A stretch of 62,177 nt of DNA from Thermoanaerobacter sp. A7A (GCF_000445185.1 NZ_AVAF01000108.1:1-62177), one strand, 5' to 3'; positions 37,055-46,009 are shown, numbered from the stretch's first letter. Numbers and translations are program-made. Notes: generated from the sequence alone by a model not told the origin.

Positions 37055-40000
37055 ATGTTTAGGTCAAGGTCAAGGATATTTGCAATATTTGTTGCAGCAA
37101 TAATGGTATTTAGCATGTTTTTCTCTGCGATACCGCAGATAGCCTTTGCTGCAACGTCAAAAACATTTGACTTTATTGAAGTCACCGATTTTCACGGTTA
37201 TTTACAAAATGACGGTAAATTAAGTGATGGGACAATTTATAAGCAGCAAATAGCAGGTGTTTTGGCAAAACAAATTAAAGACATAAAAGCTCAAAATCCT
37301 GACAGAACAGTAATTTTATCGGGCGGAGATATGTTTCAAGGAACACCGCTTTCCAACGTCTTAAAAGGACAACCAGTCATTGACATGATGAAAAACATTG
37401 GTTTTGAAGCGATGACTTTGGGAAATCATGAATATGACTGGGGCATTAATTCAGTAATTGACACGCAAAATGCTACATTGAAAGATTCAACAATTCCCGT
37501 TCTTGGAGCAAATGTGTATGATAAAACAACTGGGAAGCTTGCGAGTTATGTAAAGCCCTATGTAATGATTGAGAAAGATGGGGTTAAAATTGGTATAATT
37601 GGCATTGTAGATAACAAAGAATTCCCAAATATAATAATGCCTGCATATATACAAAATGTAGATTTTAGAGATCCTGTACCTATTGTGAATGACCTAGCTA
37701 AGCAGCTGAGGAGCCAAGGCGCGCAAATAGTTGTTGTACTGGCACATATGGGTGCATCTCAGGATAAATCAGGCAATGTAACAGGCAATCTTATAGATTT
37801 CGCAAAACAAGTTAAAGGCGTAGATGCCATATTTGGCGGACATACCCATACAATTGTTACTACCAGAATAAATGGAATACCAGTAGGTGTTGCTGGAAAT
37901 TATGGGAAAGGGTTTATTGATCTAAAGATAACAGTAAATGATGACGGTACTATTACAACAGGTGACATGCAATATATTGATATTACAAGTTTGTATTCTA
38001 CACAAAATCCTGTAGTAGATCCTGATGTACAAGCCATTGTTGATAAAGCTTCTAAAGATGTGGGACCTATATTTAACGAAGTTATAGGTCAAGCTGCAAT
38101 AGATTTGACAAGGACTCAAAGTGCACAACCTTATGGAGATTCTCTCTTAGGTAACTGGGCAGCACAAGTTACAAAGGATGCAGTAGGAGCAGATTTTGGA
38201 TTTGCCAATAATGGTGGATTAAGGATTGATATTCCAAAAGGCGATATAACTGTTGGAATGATGTATCAATTGATGCCTTTTGACAACACAATAGTTACAA
38301 TGAAAATGACAGGGGCGCAAGTAAAAACTATCCTTGAGCAGGCTGTACAAGATGGTGGCAAGGGTATACAGGTTGCGGGACTTACTTTCAAGTATGATCC
38401 ATCTAAGCCTTCAATGCAAAGAGTATTTGACATGAGAAAGTCCGACGGAACGCCAATACTTATGGATAAAACTTATCTTGTTGCGACAAACAACTTTATG
38501 GGCACTGGCGGAGATGGCTTTACAGGATTTACAGACCATGATGTTGCAAAAACTTATATTGACACATATAAGCTTGTAAGAGATGCATTTATAGATGCAG
38601 TTAAAGCCCAAAAGACAATTACTTCAAAAATAGATAATAGAATTGCACCGGCTAAAATGAGTGATGCGACAATAACAGTACTTGCTACGTCAGATATACA
38701 TGGCAATATATTCACATGGGACTACAACACTGCAAAACCTGCGAATAGAGGTCTTGCAAAAGTAGCTACCTATGTAAAACAAGTAAGAGCTCAATATCCT
38801 TATGTGGTATTAGTAGATAATGGAGATACAATTCAAGGAACGCCACTTTCTTACTACTATGACAAAATAGATACTAAAGCAGAGTATCCACTGGCAAAAG
38901 TAATGGGAGCAATGAAATATGATACTTGGACATTGGGCAACCATGAATACAATTATGGACTTGACGTCTTAAATAGGGTCATAAAAGACATGAGAAGTGA
39001 AGGTATCCATGTGCTTTCAGCAAATACTTACAAAGATGACGGAACAAACTTTGTTGACCCTTACTATATTAAGACATTTGATACGCCACAAGGACCTGTA
39101 AAAGTGGGTATATTAGGCCTTACGACTAAAACTATACCATCATGGGAAGATAAAGACCACTATGCAGGATTACACTTTAATGACCTTGTAGAGGAAGCAA
39201 ATAAGTGGGTGCCTAAGTTAAGAGCAGCAGGAGCAGAGATTGTAGTTGTTACTATGCATTCAGGCGAAGAAAAGCCGACAGATGTGATACCAGAAAACCA
39301 AGTTATTGCTGTAGCAACGAAGGTAAATGGCATTGATGCAATAGTTGCAGGACATACACATGCTATTATATCACAGCATACGTATAAAAACCCAGCTGGC
39401 GAAACAGTGATAGTGACAGAACCTGGTAGATGGGGACAATATGTATCACAGATATACTTTGACATTACCAAGAATGCAGAAGGTAAATGGGTAATTGATG
39501 ATAAATGGAGTACAACCATAAAAATGGACGATTCTATACAGGCAGATCCTGACATCATTAAACTGGCACAACCATATCAAGATGCAACGCTTAAATATAT
39601 AGGAACAAAAATCGGTGTTGCAACAGGTGATTTCTTAGGTACTGATCAAACAATAAAAGAGACCGCTATAATGGACCTTATCAATAAAGTTCAAAAATAT
39701 TATGCCAAAACTGATCTATCAATTGCTGCACCACTTAGCAGTTCAGCAAAGATATTGAAAGGCGATATAACAATTCAGGACATCATGGGTGTATATGTAT
39801 ATGAAAACTACTTGTATGGAATAAAGATGACAGGAAAACAATTAAAAGACTGGATGGAATGGTCAGCAAGGTATTACAAACAAGTTTCCTCGCCAAATGA
39901 TCCTATAACAAAAGATCCTACTTTGAATATACCTGATTACAATCTTGACCAATTGTACGGTGCAAGCTATGTAATAGATTTAACACAACCTGCAGGACAT

Positions 40001-40735
40001 AGAATTAAGAATCTCAAAGTCAATGGCAAACTTGTAAAAGATGACGATGTATTCACAGTAGCAATAAACAACTACAGATTCAACGGCGGCGGTGGATTTA
40101 TGCAAGCTGCTGGAATAACAAATCCAGAAATTGTATTTGATTCCGCAAAAGCTTATGGCGACGACGGACAGGTAAGGAATTTGATGATCAGATATATTCA
40201 AGAGCATGGTACAATTACACCAACCGTCGAGAATTACTGGTATGTATCAACTACTCCTGTGGCAGAAGAAACACCATCACCAGTAACACAACCAACACCT
40301 GCTCCAACTCCGCAACCACAACCTGCACCACAACCTGTATACAACTATGGCATTGTAACTGCATCAGCGCTTAATGTGAGGGCAGGCGCAAGCACTTCAA
40401 GCAAAATTATAGGAGTACTTCCTGCCGGAAAAGTTGTGACATTGCTTGAAGAAGTCAACGGCTGGTACAAGATTGACTACAATGGCGAGACAGGATACAT
40501 CTACGGCAAATACGTTGCTGCAACGCCAAATCCGTCAAATGTAACTGTTTTGAAAGCTGTAAAAGTCACTGCTAAGAGCGGATTAAATGTAAGAGTAGGG
40601 AATTCTATAAATGCAAAGAAGATAGGAGCAGTACCATATGGTACAGAACTAAAAGTAGTTGGAGAATATAATGGATGGTATCAGATACAGTATAATGGCG
40701 GATTTGGATATGTATACGCAAAATATACAAAATAA
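37055..40735 (+). CDS. Secreted tandem 5'-nucleotidase / 2',3'-cyclic phosphodiesterase with SH3 repeats
   Basis: 1226 residues. A signal peptide (about 1-32) ends at AFAA. First unit: metallophosphatase with TDFHGYL (about 43), GGDMFQGTPLS, GNHEYDWG and GGHTHT (about 262), then a 5'-nucleotidase C-terminal domain with NNGGLR-type sequence (to about 520). Second unit: SDIHGN (about 547), DNGDTIQGTPLS, LGNHEYNYG, AGHTHA, and a second C-terminal domain to about 1060. A Pro/Gln linker (about 1072-1098) leads to two bacterial SH3 domains (about 1105-1160 and 1172-1226) for wall binding. The layout resembles B. subtilis YfkN. It scavenges nucleotides and phosphate outside the cell. Confidence 0.92.
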   Translation: MFRSRSRIFAIFVAAIMVFSMFFSAIPQIAFAATSKTFDFIEVTDFHGYLQNDGKLSDGTIYKQQIAGVLAKQIKDIKAQNPDRTVILSGGDMFQGTPLSNVLKGQPVIDMMKNIGFEAMTLGNHEYDWGINSVIDTQNATLKDSTIPVLGANVYDKTTGKLASYVKPYVMIEKDGVKIGIIGIVDNKEFPNIIMPAYIQNVDFRDPVPIVNDLAKQLRSQGAQIVVVLAHMGASQDKSGNVTGNLIDFAKQVKGVDAIFGGHTHTIVTTRINGIPVGVAGNYGKGFIDLKITVNDDGTITTGDMQYIDITSLYSTQNPVVDPDVQAIVDKASKDVGPIFNEVIGQAAIDLTRTQSAQPYGDSLLGNWAAQVTKDAVGADFGFANNGGLRIDIPKGDITVGMMYQLMPFDNTIVTMKMTGAQVKTILEQAVQDGGKGIQVAGLTFKYDPSKPSMQRVFDMRKSDGTPILMDKTYLVATNNFMGTGGDGFTGFTDHDVAKTYIDTYKLVRDAFIDAVKAQKTITSKIDNRIAPAKMSDATITVLATSDIHGNIFTWDYNTAKPANRGLAKVATYVKQVRAQYPYVVLVDNGDTIQGTPLSYYYDKIDTKAEYPLAKVMGAMKYDTWTLGNHEYNYGLDVLNRVIKDMRSEGIHVLSANTYKDDGTNFVDPYYIKTFDTPQGPVKVGILGLTTKTIPSWEDKDHYAGLHFNDLVEEANKWVPKLRAAGAEIVVVTMHSGEEKPTDVIPENQVIAVATKVNGIDAIVAGHTHAIISQHTYKNPAGETVIVTEPGRWGQYVSQIYFDITKNAEGKWVIDDKWSTTIKMDDSIQADPDIIKLAQPYQDATLKYIGTKIGVATGDFLGTDQTIKETAIMDLINKVQKYYAKTDLSIAAPLSSSAKILKGDITIQDIMGVYVYENYLYGIKMTGKQLKDWMEWSARYYKQVSSPNDPITKDPTLNIPDYNLDQLYGASYVIDLTQPAGHRIKNLKVNGKLVKDDDVFTVAINNYRFNGGGGFMQAAGITNPEIVFDSAKAYGDDGQVRNLMIRYIQEHGTITPTVENYWYVSTTPVAEETPSPVTQPTPAPTPQPQPAPQPVYNYGIVTASALNVRAGASTSSKIIGVLPAGKVVTLLEEVNGWYKIDYNGETGYIYGKYVAATPNPSNVTVLKAVKVTAKSGLNVRVGNSINAKKIGAVPYGTELKVVGEYNGWYQIQYNGGFGYVYAKYTK

Positions 40736-40746
40736 GAGGTAAAGAA

Positions 40747-40782
40747 GAGAAAAGCTGTGGGAAACCGCAGCTTTTCTCTTTT
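40747..40782 (+). terminator. Rho-independent terminator after nucleotidase gene
   Basis: 14-bp arms GAGAAAAGCTGTGG and CCGCAGCTTTTCTC (one G-U pair) close a GAAA tetraloop, followed by TTTT. Confidence 0.9.
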
Positions 40783-40874
40783 GCAAAAACTGTTGGAGAG
40801 AAGAAAATATGTGATAAAATATATAGGTAAGTGGATTATATACAGGAGATTTACAGCGAAAGGATGAAATAAGT

Positions 40875-41840
40875 TTGAAAATAGGCGATGTAGTTTTAAA
40901 AAATAACGTATTTTTATCTCCTATGGCAGGGGTTACAGATAAGCCTTTTAGATTGATTTGCCAAGAAATGGGTTGTGGCCTTGCATACACAGAAATGGTT
41001 AGTGCCAAAGGCCTTTATTATGGCAGTGAAAATACAAAAGTGTTGACAGATATTGATGAGGAAGAGAAGGTGGCTCTTCAAATATTTGGTTCTGATCCAG
41101 ATATTATGGGGGAGATAGCAAGAAGGCTAAATGATAGCAAAGCTTTAATTCTCGATATAAACATGGGATGTCCTACCCCTAAAATAGTTAAAAATGGTGA
41201 TGGAGCGGCACTTATGCTGAAACCAGAATTAGCAGAAAAAGTAATGGAATCTGTTGTGAAAGCATCAAATAAACCTGTGACAGTTAAAATAAGAAAAGGG
41301 TGGGATGATAATCACGTAAATGCTGTGGAAATAGCACAAATTGCTGAAAAGGTTGGCGTTAAAGCAGTAGCAGTACATGGAAGGACGAGAGAACAATTTT
41401 ATTCTGGAAAAGCTGACTGGAGTATAATAAAAAAAGTCAAAGAAAGTGTAAAAATACCTGTTATAGGTAATGGCGATATATTTACACCAGAAGATGCAAA
41501 AAGAATGTTGGAGGAAACGGGATGCGATGCAATTTTAATAGGACGAGGGGCGCAGGGTAATCCCTGGATATTTAAAAGAACTGTACATTTTTTAAATACC
41601 GGAGAATTACTTCCCGAGCCGACAATACAAGAAAAAATAGAAGTGATTATCAGGCATTTGGAAATGATGATAGAATACAAAGGTGAACGTACAGGTATTC
41701 TTGAAATGAGAAAACATATTGCTTGGTATTTAAAGGGATTATATGGCAGCGCCAAACTCAGGGAAGCAGTATTTAAAATGGAAAAATATGAGCAAATAAA
41801 AGAGTTTTTATTAAATATAGCAAAGACCTATGCAGATTGA
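40875..41840 (+). CDS. dusB: tRNA-dihydrouridine synthase DusB
   Basis: 321 residues, FMN-dependent TIM-barrel enzyme reducing uridines in the tRNA D-loop. N-terminal motif is LSPMAGVTDKPFRLIC; the catalytic Cys is in DINMGCPTPKIVKNGDGAALM (near residue 99). FMN-phosphate motifs are VHGRTREQFYSGKADW, GNGDIFTPEDA and IGRGAQGNPWIF. It starts at TTG with AAAGGATGA upstream. It is probably monocistronic. The region after the stop is rearranged by a repeat element. Confidence 0.93.
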   Translation: MKIGDVVLKNNVFLSPMAGVTDKPFRLICQEMGCGLAYTEMVSAKGLYYGSENTKVLTDIDEEEKVALQIFGSDPDIMGEIARRLNDSKALILDINMGCPTPKIVKNGDGAALMLKPELAEKVMESVVKASNKPVTVKIRKGWDDNHVNAVEIAQIAEKVGVKAVAVHGRTREQFYSGKADWSIIKKVKESVKIPVIGNGDIFTPEDAKRMLEETGCDAILIGRGAQGNPWIFKRTVHFLNTGELLPEPTIQEKIEVIIRHLEMMIEYKGERTGILEMRKHIAWYLKGLYGSAKLREAVFKMEKYEQIKEFLLNIAKTYAD

Positions 41841-41864
41841 AGACTAACTTTTTATTGTATTAAA

Positions 41865-42017
41865 AGTCTCCTGCTTATATCCTTAAGTGCATTTTAAGTA
41901 TCTAAGTATGCCTAAGGCTTGTTTTGAGCAGAGGGGACACACTAAGATACTTCGAAATGCACTTTGCGCAAAAAAGAGGAAGCTTATTAAAAAACTTGTC
42001 TACAGTCTGAGTCCTGC
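41865..42017. repeat. Terminator-associated repeat element, divergent copy
   Basis: On the minus strand, CTCAGACTGTAGACAA (41997-42012) is identical to the left end of the 36422 element and starts directly at the hairpin of the dusB terminator. The body differs: it holds its own long imperfect inverted repeat (41885-41908 with 41940-41964, about 22 bp paired). The left edge has AGTCTCCTGC (41865-41874), a one-base variant of AGTCCTGC (42010-42017), which suggests a flanking duplication of the terminator arm. No ORF is present. Confidence 0.65.
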
Positions 42018-42040
42018 AGCGATTTTAGCAGGACTTTTAA
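42008..42040. terminator. dusB-region terminator hairpin
   Basis: AGTCCTGC (42010-42017) pairs with GCAGGACT (42028-42035), followed by TTTTAA. The left side is joined to the repeat element. Confidence 0.75.
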
Positions 42041-42114
42041 AAGATAAGTGACAAAATGTAAAAGAGATGCTATTATAAATTGAGGAGTATTTTATTTACA
42101 TTGAGGTGGTAACG

Positions 42115-42876
42115 TTGTCAATTGAATATATTGTAGCACTTTGCGGTATAGGATTTGCAGCTGCTTTTATTGATTCTATAGCGGGTGGAGGCGGTATAAT
42201 AAGCCTTCCAGGGCTTTTAGTACTTGGAGTACCTCCAGCTTTTGCGCTTGGAACTAACAAATTTGCTGCTTCTTGTGCTTCTTTTACTAGTTCTTTAACT
42301 TTTATAAAGTATAGAGTGTATGATGGAGATTTGTTAAAATACTTAGTATTTGGGACTTTATTAGGTGCAATTCTTGGAGTCAAAACTGTACTTTTGTTAG
42401 ATAGCTCGCAATTAAGGATAATTATAATTATTCTAATGATGTTTGTTGCAATATATACCTTGTTTGTTAAAAATATAGGCAATGAAAACAAATTTGAAGG
42501 CGTTAATAAAAAGACTATTGCAATAGGCCTTATAATTTCTATAATTCTTGGCTTTTATGATGGCTTTTTTGGACCGGGAACAGGTTCATTTTACATTTTT
42601 TTATTCTTAACACTTTTGAATTATGATTTTAAAATAAGTGCAGGAAATGGGAAAATACTGAATTTTGTAAGCAATATAACTTCACTAATTATGTTTGCGT
42701 TACATGGTAAGATATTGTATTCTATTGCAATTCCCATGGCGTTAGCAATGATACTGGGGGCAAGATTGGGGACAAAGCTGGCTATAAAAAATGGAGCTCG
42801 GCTTATAAGGCCTATATTGATTTCTGTCACTTTGTTGTATGCAGTGAAAATGATTTTTGATATAACAAATCATTAA
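42115..42876 (+). CDS. TSUP-family (TauE/SafE) membrane permease
   Basis: 253 residues, about eight transmembrane helices. Family features are the N-terminal 'GIGFAAAFIDSIAGGGGIISLPGLL'-type loop, ALGTNKFAASCASF, and a second GFYDGFFGPGTGSFYIF repeat. TSUP proteins export or import sulfite, sulfoacetate or other sulfur organics; substrate is not deducible. I choose TTG 42115, which has GAGGTGG 6 bp upstream; the GTG at 42106 is inside that SD. It stands alone. Confidence 0.85.
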   Translation: MSIEYIVALCGIGFAAAFIDSIAGGGGIISLPGLLVLGVPPAFALGTNKFAASCASFTSSLTFIKYRVYDGDLLKYLVFGTLLGAILGVKTVLLLDSSQLRIIIIILMMFVAIYTLFVKNIGNENKFEGVNKKTIAIGLIISIILGFYDGFFGPGTGSFYIFLFLTLLNYDFKISAGNGKILNFVSNITSLIMFALHGKILYSIAIPMALAMILGARLGTKLAIKNGARLIRPILISVTLLYAVKMIFDITNH

Positions 42877-42906
42877 AGTAAGACATGCACAAATAAAAGG
42901 GATTAA

Positions 42907-42944
42907 CCACATATATGTATCATGGAGATGATGCATATATGTGG
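42907..42944 (+). promoter_or_regulatory. Long hairpin spanning the start of the YebB-like gene
   Basis: 17-nt arms (42907-42923 and 42928-42944), with one mismatch, close a GGAG loop. Both candidate starts, ATG 42915 and ATG 42939, lie in the arms, and the only SD-like sequence is the loop itself. Translational control by this structure is plausible but unproven; a protein-binding palindrome is an alternative. Confidence 0.55.
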
Positions 42945-43685
42945 GAGGAAAATAGAACAAAAAAATATAAAGGAATTGACATTATAGAATTCTATCAAAA
43001 AGAGGCAATTAAAAGGAAAAACACAATACCCAAAAAAACTTTTTATAATAGATTTTTGAAAATTGGAGACCACATAATGATATCAAAACCCTATGAGGAA
43101 AAGTTTGAAGAGAAAAGATATAAAATCAGCCTTTATGAACTGTTAAAAAACGTATATTATGAAGAAGCATTTGGGATAAACATCTCTTCCAAAAGAAAAA
43201 AAGAAGTCTATCGCAACAATATCTCTTTTGAAAATTTTACTATAGGCGATATTGTTTTAGCCACAAGCCCGGGATTTCACATACAAGGTGCTATTAGACA
43301 TGCTGCTATATTCGATAGCAGAAGATATCATGGGAGCGTTGATGATGAATGCTTACTCACTGCAGAACCAAATAAAGGAGTAATATACGAGTCTATTCGA
43401 TTTTATCATGAAAACTTTGGAGAAGCATGGGGACTTTATGTGCCCAATACCACTTTACAACAAAGAATTGCAGTTGTCGATGAAATAGCAAAACATATAG
43501 GAGAGAGATATTATTGGAGTGCTCATAAAAGCAACTCAAAAGTTTGGTATTGTTCATTGATTCCTTGGAGAGGATATTATAAAATTACAGGTATTGATAT
43601 TGACTATAATGACGGATATTGGGTTTTACCTATTGACATTTTTATGAGTGAATATACTGAAGTTTTTGAGTATTCAAGGGGATAG
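42915..43685 (+). CDS. YebB/YiiX-like permuted NlpC/P60 cysteine hydrolase
   Basis: 256 residues without signal peptide or membrane segment. The first 100 residues are charged and lack a known domain. From about 110 it shows the permuted papain-like order: GDIVLATSPG, the catalytic His in AIRHAAIF (about 129), then the Cys in KVWYCSLIPWRGYYKITGIDID (about 215). This is the YebB/YiiX/LRAT-like arrangement, a group acting on amides, lipids or peptidoglycan peptides. The start may be ATG 42915 or ATG 42939. It is followed at once by a terminator hairpin and a truncated repeat element. Confidence 0.75.
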   Translation: MYHGDDAYMWEENRTKKYKGIDIIEFYQKEAIKRKNTIPKKTFYNRFLKIGDHIMISKPYEEKFEEKRYKISLYELLKNVYYEEAFGINISSKRKKEVYRNNISFENFTIGDIVLATSPGFHIQGAIRHAAIFDSRRYHGSVDDECLLTAEPNKGVIYESIRFYHENFGEAWGLYVPNTTLQQRIAVVDEIAKHIGERYYWSAHKSNSKVWYCSLIPWRGYYKITGIDIDYNDGYWVLPIDIFMSEYTEVFEYSRG

Positions 43686-43699
43686 TATGTACTATCCCT
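43678..43699 (+). terminator. Terminator hairpin lacking T-run, beside repeat element
   Basis: GGGGATAGT (43678-43686) pairs with ACTATCCCT (43691-43699), overlapping the stop codon. The expected T-run is replaced by the CTCAG end of a repeat element. Confidence 0.7.
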
Positions 43700-43794
43700 C
43701 AGTTTGTTGACAAAGTTAAAAAATTTTCAAAGGAGATATTTGCATCGTCGCTCCGATGTTTCCAAAGCGACAAAACTAAAGCTCGACCTTCGGC
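43698..43794. repeat. Terminator-associated repeat element, truncated copy
   Basis: Matches the reverse complement of the right half of the 36422-36688 element with scattered differences: CTCAGTTTGTTGACAAAG, AAAGGAGATATTTGCAT, CCAAAGCGACAAAACTAAAG and GCTCGACCTTCGG. Similarity stops in the GC-rich core, so about 60% of the element is missing. Confidence 0.85.
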
Positions 43795-43884
43795 CTGTTG
43801 TAAGATGTCTGATAATTTGAAAACAAAAAGAAAATCAAAAGTCATATTGACTTTTGTAAATGTTATATTATATAATAATTCCGT

Positions 43885-43896
43885 AAACACGTGTTT
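43885..43896. promoter_or_regulatory. LacI-family operator AAACACGTGTTT (site 1)
   Basis: Perfect 12-bp palindrome with the central CG typical of LacI-family sites. It lies about 225 bp upstream of the lacI promoter start and could support looping with the other sites. Confidence 0.7.
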
Positions 43897-44121
43897 ATAA
43901 GATTGTGTTATAAAGATTCTTAATAACATATTGCTTTTAAAAATAATAGCATAATATAGTGTTAAAAAATATGGCACTTCTTTGCATGGTAAGATTTAAA
44001 AAAAGTACAGGCGTAATACCGAGATATGACTTGAAAAATAGAGAACAGAATAAAATAATTTTTTGTAGCAGGTGAGGGCTTCTTTTGTTGAAATATAAGG
44101 AAATTTGTATTATAATTAGAG

Positions 44122-44133
44122 AAACACGAATTT
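44122..44133. promoter_or_regulatory. LacI-family operator AAACACGAATTT (site 2, autoregulation)
   Basis: 10 of 12 match to the palindrome, placed 5 bp after the -10 box, over the expected transcription start of lacI. Confidence 0.65.
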
Positions 44134-44163
44134 ATAATTATCTCTTAATAAGGAGTAAGGTGC

Positions 44164-45249
44164 ATGAATAGCAAGGATATTGCAAGGATTGCAGGTGTTT
44201 CACGTAGTACAGTTTCAAGAGTAATAAATAATTATCCGAATGTTCCGCCTGAGACTAAAGAAAAGGTCTTAAAAGTTATCAGGGAATATAATTATGTTCC
44301 TCACGCTTCAGCAAGGATGCTTAGAGGAAAAAGTTCAAAAACTATTGGATTGGTGATAGTTGATTTAAAGAAAAATAGTGATATTCATAAGGTGTATGAT
44401 AATGTTTACTTTGGGCCTTTTACGACGGCGGTTATTGATTTTGCGAATCAATTAGGCTATAACGTGCTTGTGATAACTGTTTACAAAACAAGAGATTACA
44501 AGAAAGTAAGAGAAGTCTTTTATAACAAGACTATAAACGGTGCGATTTTTATTGGAGTAAAAAATGATGATCCAGATATAAAAAATTTAATTGAGGCTGG
44601 ATTGAAGACTGCTGTAATCGACCAGGAAATTAGGGAAGATGAAGATGACGCTTTTAACAAAAGCATTATAGTGAACATGGATAATGTAAATGGTGCGTAT
44701 GAAGCGACAAAATATCTAATCAATTTAGGGCATACGGAAATTGCTCATATAACAGGTGATATGGAAAAACTTTCTGGATTTGCAAGATTAGAAGGATATA
44801 AAAAAGCATTGAAAGAAGCGGGTATTCCTTTTAAAAGCAGCTTAGTTGTAAAAGGCGATTTTGTTGAAGAAAGTGGTTATAAAGCTGCATATAAATTATT
44901 TAAAAAGGCAAAACCGACTGCAATTTTTGCATCAAACGATCAAATGGCTATAGGAGCTATGCATGCTTTAGAAGAGATGGGATTTAAAGTACCTGAAGAT
45001 GTTTCTATAATCGGATTTGATGATATTACAATATCTCGTTATTTAAAACCTGCTTTAACAACAATGAGTGCGTCTTTATTGCAAATGGCGGAATTGGCGG
45101 TAGAAAATTTGATTAAGTCTATTGAAGAAGAAATAGCTATTACAGCTAAATTTGTTGTTCCTGTAAAACTTGTAGAAAGAGAATCCTGTAAAAGAATTGA
45201 AATGCAAAGAGAAAAAATAAATGATAAATATGCACTAACTATGAAATAA
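44164..45249 (+). CDS. LacI/GalR-family transcriptional regulator
   Basis: 361 residues. The N-terminal HTH MNSKDIARIAGVSRSTVSRV and hinge helix 'ARMLRGKSSKTIGLV' (about 50-63) are intact. The periplasmic-binding-like effector domain includes YLINLGHTEIAHITG, FASNDQMAIGAMHALEEMG and VPEDVSIIGFDDITIS. The length is slightly above normal because of a C-terminal tail. It has its own promoter with an operator over the start site. It probably represses the downstream ABC transporter and glycosidase operon, induced by a beta-linked sugar. Confidence 0.93.
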   Translation: MNSKDIARIAGVSRSTVSRVINNYPNVPPETKEKVLKVIREYNYVPHASARMLRGKSSKTIGLVIVDLKKNSDIHKVYDNVYFGPFTTAVIDFANQLGYNVLVITVYKTRDYKKVREVFYNKTINGAIFIGVKNDDPDIKNLIEAGLKTAVIDQEIREDEDDAFNKSIIVNMDNVNGAYEATKYLINLGHTEIAHITGDMEKLSGFARLEGYKKALKEAGIPFKSSLVVKGDFVEESGYKAAYKLFKKAKPTAIFASNDQMAIGAMHALEEMGFKVPEDVSIIGFDDITISRYLKPALTTMSASLLQMAELAVENLIKSIEEEIAITAKFVVPVKLVERESCKRIEMQREKINDKYALTMK

Positions 45250-45270
45250 AGGCGTTACGCCTTTATTTAT
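45244..45270 (+). terminator. Rho-independent terminator after lacI
   Basis: AAATAAAGGCG (45244-45254) pairs with CGCCTTTATTT (45258-45268), overlapping the stop codon of lacI. Confidence 0.8.
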
Positions 45271-45871
45271 GAATATTTGTAAACACGTGTTAAGTAACAA
45301 TAAGAAAAATGACTATATCAATTCGGCGAATGAAAAAGGGATTTATGATGCAATAAATTACTTAATTCAAAATGGGCATAAAAAAATAGGATTTATTGGT
45401 AATAACGAATGGTCATATAGTTTTAAAAAACGTTATCAAGCGTATATTATGTATATGGAAGAATTTAAGATACAAATCGACGACAAATTTGTGTGGCTTG
45501 ATATAAATTTAAAAGGGCCAAATTTTTTAGAAGACATGGATTATTTTAAAAAGAAAATAAATGTAAATGATACTAATTTTCCAACCGCTTGGATATGTGC
45601 CAATGATAAAATTGCATTGGCATTTATGAGGTCTTTGTCTGAATTAAATATAAAAGTTCCTGAAGACGTTTCTATGATTGGTTTTGATAATATTGAGATG
45701 GGAGCGATTTCTTATCCTCCTTTAACTACTATAAATGTTCCTAAACAACAATTAGGCGTAAAAGCTATTCAACAACTTGTATATCGAATAAATAATCCAG
45801 AGAAAATATATGAGGATATTAGGTTAAACACAAATCTAATTGTTCGTGGTTCGGTAAAAAAAATTACGTAA
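45269..45871 (+). pseudogene. LacI-family effector-domain remnant without DNA-binding domain
   Basis: A 200-codon frame homologous only to the C-terminal half of LacI-family regulators: NSANEKGIYDAINYLIQNGHKKIGFIG, AWICANDKIALAFMRSL and VPEDVSMIGFDNIEMG. The HTH, hinge and first lobe are absent. The ATG at 45269 has no SD and lies on the terminator arm of the preceding gene; the first 20 codons contain an operator palindrome. It is best read as a 5'-deleted second lacI gene. It could still make a dimerising effector-binding protein, but nothing suggests that. Confidence 0.75.
45281..45292. promoter_or_regulatory. LacI-family operator AAACACGTGTTA (site 3)
   Basis: 11 of 12 match. It is located inside the 5' end of the decapitated lacI frame, so it may be the former operator of that gene's promoter region. 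A weaker 9 of 12 match is at 45890-45901. Confidence 0.6.
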
Positions 45872-46009
45872 AAAATTTTTAAAGTGAATAATAACGTGTT
45901 CATTAAAAACTTTATTTCTTTTGAAAATATTAGAATATAGTTTTTGTAGTGTTAAATAGTGATATGCGTGATATTAGAATGTAGAATATTAAAGAATCCA
46001 TCAAATAAT

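Larger units (their letters stand above)
43795..44163. promoter_or_regulatory. lacI promoter region (TTGAAA-17-TATAAT)
   Basis: Gene-free. It contains a consensus promoter, TTGAAA (44088-44093) and TATAAT (44111-44116), with a 17-bp spacer, followed by AAGGAG before ATG 44164. Two AAACACG operators (43885 and 44122) lie upstream and at the start site. Confidence 0.8.

Noticed and set aside
36999-37103. Leader peptide candidates after GGAGGTG before the nucleotidase gene
   Set aside because: Two very short frames (GTG 36999, TTG 37005) are possible, but codon content shows no regulatory pattern and no associated terminator is seen.
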